This document shows, one piece after another, positions 1 through 5,618 of a DNA stretch of 5,618 nt. Where the stretch lies: positions 1 to 5,618 of the forward strand of contig JAFDFW010000524.1 in NCBI GenBank assembly GCA_019309605.1, written 5' to 3'. How positions within the stretch are numbered: the stretch's first letter is position 1; each line of letters opens with the position of its first letter. Made by a program: the position numbers and the translations under genes. Below the pieces are notes generated by a model. The model ran no database searches and had not been told where the DNA came from. It saw only the letters and a list, made by a program, of their open reading frames with translations. Source of the stretch: Deltaproteobacteria bacterium (GTDB taxonomy: Bacteria > Myxococcota_A > Polyangia > Polyangiales > Houyiibacteriaceae).

Positions 1-1
1 C

Positions 2-304
2 GAGGTCTTCTGGGAGAGCCACGACCCGACCCAGGGCATGCGACAAGGAAACGACCGCGGGACCCAATACCGTTCGGGCATCTACTACTTCGATGATGCG
101 CAGCACCACTTGGCTACACAATCACAGCAGCGCTACGAGGATGCACTACGCGATGCCGGATACGGACCCATCACGACCGAAATCCTCGGGGCCCCACCCT
201 TCTATTACGCAGAGGAGTACCACCAGCAGTACCTCGCGAAGAACCCAGGGGGCTACTGTGGGTTGGGCGGCACCGGTGTAGGCTGCCCTGCAGCTCTCGG
301 GTAG
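2..304 (+). CDS. msrA: Peptide-methionine (S)-S-oxide reductase MsrA, C-terminal 100 residues (5' end outside window)
   Basis: MsrA reduces methionine-S-sulfoxide in proteins and as the free amino acid back to methionine, as part of cytoplasmic oxidative-damage repair; the enzyme is then recycled by thioredoxin. The visible part begins in the catalytic domain core with WESHDPTQGMRQGNDRGTQY, a hallmark MsrA block that includes the substrate-pocket region. It continues through GPITTEI and YYAEEYHQQYL and ends in the glycine-rich tail GYCGLGGTGVGCP. The two tail cysteines (codons 257-259 and 284-286) match the resolving and recycling cysteines that regenerate the active site. They are nine residues apart, as in the mitochondrial-type sequence (CGLGGTGVSC), whereas E. 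coli MsrA has eight. The catalytic cysteine (GCFWG motif) lies upstream of the window and cannot be checked. The frame is open from base 2 and ends at TAG. The family assignment is near certain; the role is known from the family. Confidence 0.96.
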   Translation, partial: EVFWESHDPTQGMRQGNDRGTQYRSGIYYFDDAQHHLATQSQQRYEDALRDAGYGPITTEILGAPPFYYAEEYHQQYLAKNPGGYCGLGGTGVGCPAALG

Positions 305-320
305 ACGCGACGCGGGCAAG

Positions 321-351
321 ACAAATTTCCAGTATTCACCTGGATATTTGT
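321..351. repeat. 12-bp imperfect inverted repeat, candidate operator or transcript-end stem-loop
   Basis: The arms ACAAATTTCCAG (321-332) and CTGGATATTTGT (340-351) pair at 11 of 12 positions, with a single T-T mismatch (327/345), around a 7-nt spacer TATTCAC. It is AT-rich against very GC-rich surroundings and lies 17 nt after the msrA stop and about 22 nt before the candidate -35 box of the next gene. It could be a protein-binding dyad controlling the FadL-like gene or a stem-loop at the end of the msrA transcript. A T-run (366-370) follows only after 14 bases, so it is not a classical intrinsic terminator. The dyad itself is read directly from the sequence; its function is inferred. Confidence 0.6.
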
Positions 352-372
352 GCATCTCATGCGTCTTTTTGG

Positions 373-403
373 TTGACCTATCAGCGGTCCTTCCATGTAT
401 GCT
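373..403 (+). promoter_or_regulatory. Weak sigma-70-like promoter candidate for the FadL-like gene
   Basis: TTGACC (373-378) matches five of six bases of the -35 consensus. The best -10 candidate, TATGCT (398-403), matches four of six but is 19 nt away, longer than ideal. Transcription would start about 35 nt before the supported start codon. The position between the dyad and the gene is sensible, but a match of this quality can occur by chance. Confidence 0.25.
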
Positions 404-433
404 GCGGCCGCCGCCCGGGGAGCACGAACGGGT

Positions 434-440
434 GGAGGAG
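434..440 (+). promoter_or_regulatory. Shine-Dalgarno site fixing the start of the FadL-like gene
   Basis: GGAGGAG lies 6 nt before the ATG at 447 and is a near-ideal ribosome binding site. It argues against the in-frame ATG at 348, which would place 33 unlikely residues ahead of a perfect signal peptide. A GTG at 444 directly before the ATG is too close to this site to be preferred. Confidence 0.75.
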
Positions 441-446
441 CCCGTG

Positions 447-1886
447 ATGATAAAGAAGAAACTACTGACGGCATGCCTTCTCGCAGGCCTGCTGACTCCA
501 GCCTTCGCAAGCGCCAACCCGGAGCCAACCGCCTACGACACCCGCGCCATCGGCATGGGCCTCACCGGGACGACGTTCTTGGATCAGCCGGCCGCGCTAG
601 TGATGAACCCAGCCAACTTGGAGGGCATTCCCAAGCTCGGGTTCACCATCAACATGACCAATCTCCTGGTGAAGCAGAGGGCGCCCGTGACGGGCCCCAA
701 CACCGTCTTGGACTCGGGTCTGGGCTACGGCCCACTTTCGTCTGGCTTCATCGCCGGCAGAATCGCTCCTCGCGTCGTGTTCGCGGGCGGCGTCTACATC
801 GAGACGGGCTATGGCTCGTCCTTCAGCCAGGTGCAGTGCATCGACGGCGATCTGGTCGATCCGAACCCACCCGATCAACCCGCTAGCGGCGGTGACTACG
901 TGGCCGACACTAATCCGGCGACCTGCACCAACGGCGCGCCTCAGGACATGGACGTGACGTTCTTCGTTGGCGAGTTCTCTACTGGCTTTTCGTTTCTTGC
1001 CCATGAGAAGTTCACGCTCGGGCTCGCGCTCCGGCTGCCCTTCTCCAAGCAAGTCGCCGACCTCTGGCAGAATATCGGTGCAGCTACCGGCGGTGGAACA
1101 CGCTACGACCGCGTCAAGAACGACCTCGGTGGCGTAGGTTTCCCGTCGGCGCGCTTTGGCTTCACCATCAAGCCGCACAAGAAGGTCCGCATCAGCGCGA
1201 TGTACCGCGCGCCTACGAAGATCAAGTTGACCGGCACCAGCACTACCTCGCTGACAGCAGGAGCCGACCCCATCACCCTCGACTCGGAAGCGGATTGGTT
1301 CCTCCCCCATGCGATACAGTTCGGGGTTTCCATTCAGGCCAACAGCCACATGCTGTTCGCCGTCGAGGCCCGGGGTCAGTTCCACTCGGCTGATAAGTTC
1401 GGCAACCAGAACCAAACCGTCATCTCCTCGATCGACGGCCAAGTCGTACAGACGACCGTGGTAGGCTTCGGCTGGGAAGACGCTTGGGGGGTCAAGTTCG
1501 GGTTCGAGTATCGCTTCAGCAAGGACCTGTTGGCGCTTCGACTGGGCTTCAACGCCGCGAAGTCCGCAACGACCGGGCCGTTTACCCAATACTTCACCCC
1601 GCCACCAGGGTTCAGCCCATTCGCCTCCACCGGCTTGGGCTTCTACTGGGATGACCGGAACGATAAGAGCATCAAGGACAAGTACAGGCTCGATCTCGCG
1701 GGCGCCTTCGGGGGTTCGTTCGGAACCATCGGGAACGAATACATCGGCACCGAGGTGGAGGTTCCTGGATCAGGAGGCCAGACCGAGCTCATCTGCTCCG
1801 ACCAGCAGGTCGTGCGCACCGGCTGCCCAGGCCAGTACAGGGCGCTCACCTACTGGGCCTCCTTCTCGTTCACCCTCCAGTACTAG
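447..1886 (+). CDS. Outer-membrane transport protein, FadL/OmpP1/TodX family
   Basis: Predicted beta-barrel channel that would carry hydrophobic molecules such as long-chain fatty acids or hydrocarbons across the outer membrane; the substrate cannot be read from the sequence. The 479-residue product begins with a classical Sec signal peptide: MIKKK, a hydrophobic core, and cleavage after ASA at residue 23. The mature N-terminus has the FadL signature: DTRAIGMGLTGT (31-42), followed by AALVMNPANL with the NPA motif at 54-56, which in FadL belongs to the luminal hatch region. The rest alternates amphipathic strands with long polar loops and ends in an aromatic strand ending FTLQY, as outer-membrane barrels do, though with Tyr rather than Phe last. 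The length is slightly above the usual 420-450 residues. Four mature cysteines (131, 160, 450, 460) fall in two close pairs in likely surface loops. The open frame extends upstream to 348, but the SD and signal peptide support 447. A broader 'OmpP1/FadL-like, substrate unknown' label is safest. Confidence 0.88.
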   Translation: MIKKKLLTACLLAGLLTPAFASANPEPTAYDTRAIGMGLTGTTFLDQPAALVMNPANLEGIPKLGFTINMTNLLVKQRAPVTGPNTVLDSGLGYGPLSSGFIAGRIAPRVVFAGGVYIETGYGSSFSQVQCIDGDLVDPNPPDQPASGGDYVADTNPATCTNGAPQDMDVTFFVGEFSTGFSFLAHEKFTLGLALRLPFSKQVADLWQNIGAATGGGTRYDRVKNDLGGVGFPSARFGFTIKPHKKVRISAMYRAPTKIKLTGTSTTSLTAGADPITLDSEADWFLPHAIQFGVSIQANSHMLFAVEARGQFHSADKFGNQNQTVISSIDGQVVQTTVVGFGWEDAWGVKFGFEYRFSKDLLALRLGFNAAKSATTGPFTQYFTPPPGFSPFASTGLGFYWDDRNDKSIKDKYRLDLAGAFGGSFGTIGNEYIGTEVEVPGSGGQTELICSDQQVVRTGCPGQYRALTYWASFSFTLQY

Positions 1887-1907
1887 CGGACACGTACTAG
1901 CGGACGC
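1880..1907. repeat. Two-copy 14-bp tandem repeat over the stop codon of the FadL-like gene
   Basis: GTACTAGCGGACAC (1880-1893) is followed directly by GTACTAGCGGACGC (1894-1907), identical at 13 of 14 positions. The first copy contains the TAG stop codon (1884-1886) and the second repeats that TAG downstream. It looks like a local slippage duplication with no evident function. Confidence 0.7.
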
Positions 1908-1984
1908 GCCGGGAGGCCCTTTTCGCACGTCTGGAGGCTCGCGTGCTCGGCGGCCTCGTGGACCCCGATCGTGATGGATTGGCT

Positions 1985-2000
1985 GCCGCAAGAATGCGGC
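1985..2000. repeat. Small perfect hairpin in the FadL-like/MFS intergenic region
   Basis: GCCGCA and TGCGGC form a perfect 6-bp stem around the tetraloop AGAA. There is no following T-run, so it does not qualify as an intrinsic terminator, although it could halt or stabilise the upstream transcript end. The rest of the 162-nt gap (1887-2048) shows the tandem repeat at its start and otherwise nothing I can support as a promoter or RNA gene. Confidence 0.4.
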
Positions 2001-2048
2001 TGAGACTCTGAACCACGGCCGGACTTCGAGTGCTAGAGACACGGTTCG

Positions 2049-3193
2049 ATGGCAGCCCAGTCGGAACCGAAAACGCCCACCGAGAACCCGCAACTCTTGT
2101 CGCGCGAGTTCCTGCTCCTGCTCGCAGCGGTGTCGTTCTTTGGGTTCTCCTGGTCCTTCTATTTGATTCTGCCGAAGTTCTTCGCGACCGAGCTCGGCAT
2201 GGACGCCGCCAGCATCGGGCGCGCGGTTGCCGTTCAGGGGCTCACCGCGGTTGCGTTCACTCCGCTCGTGGGGTGGCTGGTCGACCGGTACGGCCGCCAG
2301 CCATGGCTCGTGTTTGGCAACGTCATGCTCGCTCTCACCGGGGTGCTCTATCTCTTCGTCGATCACGACGGGCCCCTGCTCTACCTCGCGCAAACCTGCT
2401 GGGGCATCGGGATGGTCATGGGCTTCAACGCCGCCGGTACGATGACCGCCGACATCGCGCCGAGCGACCGCATGGCACAGGCGCTCGGCCTGTTCGGCGC
2501 CGCAAACCTCGGGATGAACGCAGTCTCGCCGACCCTCGGCGAAATCCTCGCGGACGGCACGGGCTGGAGGAGCGTCTTCGTCGCGAGTGCGGCTGCCGGA
2601 CTCCTCGCCGCTCTCCTCAGCACGCGTTTGCGTGAACCGCCTCGGCACCCACCACAGCAGCATGAAGCGCGCCGTCCGCTCTTCGGGTGGCCGTTGTCGC
2701 GCGTGTACGCCGCGACCTTCGTGATGACCGCCTCATTCACGGCCCTCTTCACACTGCATCAACCGTTTGCGCTCGAGCTCGGCGTGACGGAGCTGCGGAG
2801 CTTCTTCATCGGGTTCGCGATCGTCGCGCTCGCGGTGCGGCTCATCGGTGGGGGTCTGATCGATCGGTTCGGTGTGCTTCGCTCTTCGATGCCGTGCCCC
2901 CGATGCTTGGTTTTCTTGGACCGGATCATCTGTTCGCGGTCGGCGCCATGATGGGCCTCGGACACGGAATCGCATACCCTGCCGTGACTGCCCTCGCGAT
3001 CGAACGTGCAGACACATCCTCCCGGGGCATGGTCGTTTCGATCATCCATGGCGCATTCAACGGAGGGAACGCATTTTTTGCGTATGCCCTCGGCCTGGTC
3101 GCCGCCGAATGGAGCTACAACGTCGCATTTTGGGCGGCGGGCGCTGTCACCTTGAGCGGTGCGCTCTTGTTGGGCCTAAGGCGCCGACCCTAG
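2049..3193 (+). pseudogene. Major facilitator superfamily transporter, frameshifted near transmembrane helix 9
   Basis: Encodes a 12-helix inner-membrane secondary transporter of the MFS; the substrate is unknown. The first part (2049 to about 2900) starts at the first ATG after an in-frame TAG at 2034, with only a weak SD (GAGAC, 2036-2040). It carries helices 1-8, including the loop 2-3 signature GWLVDRYGRQP (residues 75-85), the central charged loop, and the second-half counterpart GGGLIDRFG (DRFG at 272-275). In that frame it then meets a stop at 2949-2951 after non-membrane residues such as DRIICSRSAP. The rest of the protein continues in the -1 frame from about 2900: LFAVGAMMGLGHGIAYPAV (helix 10), the loop RADTSSRGM, and helices 11-12, ending at TAG 3191-3193. 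A single missing base near the C-run 2897-2901 would join them, but the joined protein is still about 8-10 residues short for helix 9. Either a deletion of about 28 nt or a read error is possible. The family assignment is strong; whether the gene is truly dead is open. Confidence 0.8.
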
Positions 3194-3201
3194 GTCCTTT
3201 T
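3186..3201 (+). terminator. Very weak terminator-like hairpin after the MFS gene
   Basis: GACC (3186-3189) and GGTC (3193-3196) flank CTA and are followed by CTTTT. The stem has only four pairs and the T-run four bases, so termination would be inefficient. The remaining 60-nt gap before the ATPase genes (3194-3253) shows no clear promoter. Confidence 0.15.
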
Positions 3202-3253
3202 ACGGCGACACTGAACGCCTTCCTTCTGGTAGTTTCTTGGCAGGCAGTTGGAC

Positions 3254-3631
3254 ATGGCAACCAAGAGAAAGAACGACAGCCGACAGGATACCTCCGAGGC
3301 GACGACTAAGCTGAGTCGCCTACTCGACACGGAAATCGAGTTGGAGGCCATGCTCAAAGACGCGAGGCAAGAAGCAAAGGAGCTCGTCGAAGCGGCCAAA
3401 GTGGCCGCAGACGACCGCGTCAAACAGTTCGAGCTGCAGCTAGAAGGCGAAGATGGTGAGCTGCGCGAGCGAGTCGCGCTCGAACGAGCCCACTCCATCA
3501 CATCGATTCGAGAACGGTCCCGGCTGGAAACCAAGCGGCTGGACGAGCTCGACGATGCCAAGCTCGCGGAGCTCGCCCATCACGTGGTCGACCTTCTGGT
3601 TGGTCGACCCGGCTCGGGAGGTCCTCGTTGA
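3254..3631 (+). CDS. V/A-type ATPase coiled-coil peripheral-stalk subunit (G/H-like)
   Basis: Small, soluble, very charged protein of 125 residues that would pair with subunit E to form the outer stalk holding the catalytic head of the V/A-ATPase still against subunit I. The sequence shows an almost unbroken helix, with heptad-like spacing and many Glu, Lys, Arg and Ala residues. The stretch LLDTEIELEAMLKDARQEAK followed by alanine-rich ELVEAAKVAADDRV is typical of V-ATPase G/H and F-type b-like stalk subunits. There are no membrane segments or cysteines. It directly precedes and overlaps subunit I, as Thermus atpG does. ATG 3254 is chosen as start; an in-frame TTG at 3248 would add only two residues, and neither has a strong SD. 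Stalk subunits diverge quickly, so the call rests on composition plus position; which letter name applies depends on the nomenclature used. Confidence 0.8.
   Translation: MATKRKNDSRQDTSEATTKLSRLLDTEIELEAMLKDARQEAKELVEAAKVAADDRVKQFELQLEGEDGELRERVALERAHSITSIRERSRLETKRLDELDDAKLAELAHHVVDLLVGRPGSGGPR
3616..3622 (+). promoter_or_regulatory. Shine-Dalgarno site deciding a TTG start for subunit I
   Basis: GGGAGGT, inside the end of the stalk-subunit gene, lies 5 nt before the TTG at 3628 but 17 nt before the next in-frame ATG at 3640. This spacing, and the resulting MILNMSRIRMLGP N-terminus resembling the usual family start (MI-x2-M-x2-hydrophobic-x2-GP), support the TTG. Confidence 0.7.
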
Positions 3632-5520
3632 TCCTGAACATGTCCCGTATCCGAATGCTCGGCCCAAAGGAGCAGCTTCAAGCGGTCTTGGGGCGCGTGC
3701 AGGACCTCGGCTTGGTACAGCTGGTCGAACCCGCCGAAACCGAGTCCCTGAGCGCTCTCAAGCTCACACCGGAGCAGGAACGTCACGTTCGTGGCATTCG
3801 CAAAGTCGTTAAAGATGTCGACACCGCGATCGAGCTTCTCGGGGAAACACCGAGCCCGTCAAAGGCGGCCCAGGACCTCGATCTACCCCACGCTGCCTTG
3901 GTCGCGGGGAGATGCCGAAGAGAACTGGAACGGCTGTCCGAGCAGCGCCAAGGGCTCGAAGAGGAGCGGTCTCTCATTCTGAAGTTCCGTCCATTCTTCG
4001 CAGCGTTTCGAAAGATCGGCGAGTCCGGTTTGGACCTCGACGGCATTCGAGTCTTCTACCTGGTGCTGCGAGAGGACGGTGAAGAGGAGGTCCGCCGGAT
4101 GCGTGCCGCGTTGCGCCAGGTCCTCGGGGACGGCTTCGAGCTACTGAGCCAGCCGTCGGAGTCGGGTGAATCCGCGATGCTTCTCGCAGTGCCGTCGGCC
4201 GACGCCATGAAGGCCGAGCAACTGCTCAGCGAAGCGGGGGTGCAAAGCCTCTCCCTCCCCGACCAATTCGAGGAAGAGAGCGTCGGCGCGACGATGCAAC
4301 GCATGCAAACACGCCTCGAAAAGCTTCCGAGCGAACTTGCGACGATCGAGCGAGAGCGCAGGCGAATCGCCGCAGAACGGGGACGCGACCTCGCGCGGAT
4401 TCAAGCCAGCGTGCGAGATCGCCTGGCGGCCATCGAGGCCACGGAACAAGCCGTCGTGACGCCGCGTGCGTTCATCCTCGAAGGTTGGATCCCCAGCGCA
4501 GCGCGCCCCGAGCTGGACCGCCAACTCGGAAAGTCATTCGGCAACCAGGTCGAGATCGAGACCGTATCTTCGGAGGAGTGGGCCGGCGACACCGTACCGG
4601 TCGTCCTCAAGAACCCTCGTCTGTTTCGCCCATTCGAAGCCATTACGGGGATGATGCCCCTCCCGAAATACGGCACCGTCGATCCAACGCCGTTCGTGGC
4701 GGTGTTCTTCCCGATGTTCTTTGGGGTCGTGCTGGGAGACATCGGCTACGGAACGATGCTTGGGATCATCTCGCTGATCTTGCGCATTCGGTCACAACCC
4801 GACACCAAGCTGCGATCGATCACGGAGATCGGCCTCGCCTGCTCATTGTTCACGATCATATTCGGGTTCTTATACGGAGAACTCTTCGGGGACCTCGGAC
4901 ACCGAATCGGGCTCCATCCGATCATCCTCAATCGCGAAGAAGCGTTCTTCCCCTTCCTAGGTTTCGCCCTCGCGCTGGGTATCGTTCACATCGTCATTGG
5001 GCTACTCGTGGGAGCCGTCAAAATGTTTCGGGGAAACAAACGACGGGCAATCGGAAAGGGCATGGCAGCTGCGATGGTCGTTCTCATCGCATTGTCGCTC
5101 ATGGCTGCGTTCGGCATGCTTCCCAAGCGCTTTTTCACGCCCCTGGCCATCACCACGCTCGTCTCACTTCCGATTTTGATCATCGGCGAAGGGGTGCTCG
5201 CACCGATCGAACTCGTCTCCACCCTTGGCAACGTGCTTTCGTACGCGCGCATCATGGCGGTCGGCACGGCATCGGTCATGATGGCTATCGTCGCGAATCG
5301 AATGGTCGGTGCATTCGGTGCAGTCTGGGTGGGTGTTCTCTTCGCCCTCGTCTTTCATCTACTCAACTTCGTCCTCGGCGTATTCAGCCCGACGATTCAC
5401 ATGCTGCGACTTCACTATGTGGAGTTCTTTGGACAGTTCTACAGCCCGGGCGGTTCGCAGTACCGGCCCTTTCGACATTGGTCCGCGCTCGAAAGCGCTT
5501 CTGGGAAGAGGAGAGAGTGA
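3628..5520 (+). CDS. atpI: V/A-type ATPase membrane subunit I (a-subunit homolog)
   Basis: Stator membrane subunit of the rotary V/A-ATPase. It forms the two ion half-channels next to the proteolipid ring and ties the peripheral stalks to the membrane. The 630 residues are close to the family's usual 640-660. Residues 1-330 form the cytoplasmic arm, with charged helical stretches near 86-120 and 225-275. From about 350 the membrane domain has some seven to eight helices. Family landmarks are clear: PTPFVAVFFPMFFGVVLGDIGYG region (353-375), FGFLYGELFGD (412-422), GEGVLAPIELVSTLGN (520-535), SYARIMAVG (538-546) with Arg541 matching the essential channel arginine, and the closing block HYVEFFGQFYSPGGSQYRPF (596-615). 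TTG start at 3628; its TTGA overlaps the previous stop by 4 nt, implying translational coupling, and subunit K starts 1 nt after its own stop. Ion specificity (H+ or Na+) cannot be read here. ntpI is an alternative symbol. Confidence 0.96.
   Translation: MILNMSRIRMLGPKEQLQAVLGRVQDLGLVQLVEPAETESLSALKLTPEQERHVRGIRKVVKDVDTAIELLGETPSPSKAAQDLDLPHAALVAGRCRRELERLSEQRQGLEEERSLILKFRPFFAAFRKIGESGLDLDGIRVFYLVLREDGEEEVRRMRAALRQVLGDGFELLSQPSESGESAMLLAVPSADAMKAEQLLSEAGVQSLSLPDQFEEESVGATMQRMQTRLEKLPSELATIERERRRIAAERGRDLARIQASVRDRLAAIEATEQAVVTPRAFILEGWIPSAARPELDRQLGKSFGNQVEIETVSSEEWAGDTVPVVLKNPRLFRPFEAITGMMPLPKYGTVDPTPFVAVFFPMFFGVVLGDIGYGTMLGIISLILRIRSQPDTKLRSITEIGLACSLFTIIFGFLYGELFGDLGHRIGLHPIILNREEAFFPFLGFALALGIVHIVIGLLVGAVKMFRGNKRRAIGKGMAAAMVVLIALSLMAAFGMLPKRFFTPLAITTLVSLPILIIGEGVLAPIELVSTLGNVLSYARIMAVGTASVMMAIVANRMVGAFGAVWVGVLFALVFHLLNFVLGVFSPTIHMLRLHYVEFFGQFYSPGGSQYRPFRHWSALESASGKRRE
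5509..5513 (+). promoter_or_regulatory. Ribosome binding site of subunit K within the end of subunit I
   Basis: AGGAG in a purine-only run (5503-5517) lies 8 nt before the ATG at 5522. This is good spacing for a strongly translated gene, as expected for the proteolipid, which is needed in many copies per enzyme. Confidence 0.65.
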
Positions 5521-5521
5521 T

Positions 5522-5618
5522 ATGGAATTGGAATCTGTTTTTCTCTACTTGAGTGCTGCTCTGGCGGTCGGCATCCCGGCTCTCGCCACCGGCTGGGCTC
5601 AGTCACGCATCGGTCCCG
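5522..5618 (+). CDS. atpK: V/A-type ATPase proteolipid subunit K, first 32 codons (3' end outside window)
   Basis: Would encode the small membrane protein whose copies form the rotating ion-carrying ring that works against subunit I. The visible product starts MELESVFLYLSAALAVGIPA and goes on to LATGWAQSRIGP: a short lumen-side start, one hydrophobic helix and the beginning of the cytosolic loop, as in c-type proteolipids. It begins 1 nt after the subunit I stop, exactly where the proteolipid gene lies in Thermus-type operons. The usual glycine-repeat motif of helix 1 is mostly replaced by alanine. The ion-binding glutamate would lie in a later helix outside the window and cannot be checked. 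The assignment rests on position plus the hydrophobic pattern and is likely but not complete. Confidence 0.82.
   Translation, partial: MELESVFLYLSAALAVGIPALATGWAQSRIGP

Noticed and set aside
348..446. N-terminal extension of the FadL-like gene to an ATG at 348
   Set aside because: The extension lacks an SD, overlaps the dyad and promoter candidate, and would put 33 residues before a textbook signal peptide that has its own SD and ATG at 447.
447..476. Possible lipobox LTAC at residues 7-10 of the FadL-like protein
   Set aside because: The cysteine is too near the N-terminus, with only four hydrophobic residues before it, and the protein is a beta-barrel with a normal AxA cleavage site at residue 23.
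597..1589. Long minus-strand open frame of 330 codons
   Set aside because: It lies wholly inside the FadL-like gene, its product is arginine- and glutamate-rich without any recognisable fold, and such mirror frames are common in GC-rich DNA.
1909..1925. Possible terminator at GCCGGGAGGCCCTTTT
   Set aside because: The best stem has only three base pairs, too weak despite the T-run.
1770..2663. Minus-strand open frame of 297 codons
   Set aside because: It spans the end of the FadL-like gene, the intergenic gap and the MFS gene; the translation is low-complexity Arg/Glu/Gly text without motifs.
3237..3252. Sigma-54-like promoter (TGGCAGG...TTGG) before the ATPase genes
   Set aside because: The two elements are one base too close, the GC of the -12 element is absent, and the site ends directly at the start codon.
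4485..5552. Plus-strand open frame of 355 codons overlapping subunit I
   Set aside because: It is an alternate frame of a gene whose own frame carries all the conserved subunit I motifs; the product is Arg/His-rich and featureless.
1..5618. CRISPR arrays, tRNA or rRNA genes, insertion sequences, defence systems
   Set aside because: No regularly spaced repeats, no cloverleaf or rRNA-like blocks, no transposase motifs and no terminal inverted repeats were seen.

Overview
The window is about 5.6 kb of GC-rich DNA, and every supported gene reads on the + strand. It holds the 3' end of a methionine sulfoxide reductase gene (msrA), a complete FadL/OmpP1-type outer-membrane channel gene, an MFS transporter gene broken by a frameshift, and the first three genes of a V/A-type ATPase operon: a coiled-coil stalk subunit, the membrane subunit I, and the first 32 codons of the proteolipid subunit K. 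The FadL-type barrel protein with a signal peptide shows a Gram-negative, double-membrane bacterium. High GC, cysteine-bearing outer-membrane loops and a V/A-type ATPase would fit a myxobacterial or other former 'deltaproteobacterial' lineage, but the window contains no marker that settles this, so the placement is an inference.

Layout: 2-304 msrA (5' end outside the window); 305-446 intergenic, with a strong AT-rich inverted repeat at 321-351 and a weak promoter candidate; 447-1886 FadL-like protein; 1887-2048 intergenic, with a 14-bp tandem duplication over the preceding stop codon and a small perfect hairpin; 2049-3193 MFS transporter, whose two parts lie in different frames; 3194-3253 a 60-nt gap; 3254-3631, 3628-5520 and 5522 onward the V/A-ATPase genes, tightly packed (4-nt overlap, then a 1-nt gap).

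The ATPase genes clearly act together. The order coiled-coil stalk, I, proteolipid is the order that opens the Thermus-type V/A-ATPase operon, so the E, C, F, A, B and D subunits are expected just downstream. The three upstream genes have no evident functional link to each other or to the ATPase; they are separated by gaps of more than 100 nt and are probably independent units.

I found no convincing evidence of a wholly new system. The items most worth a second look are the frameshift with apparent loss of part of transmembrane helix 9 in the MFS gene, the 321-351 dyad, and the unusual glycine-poor start of the proteolipid subunit.
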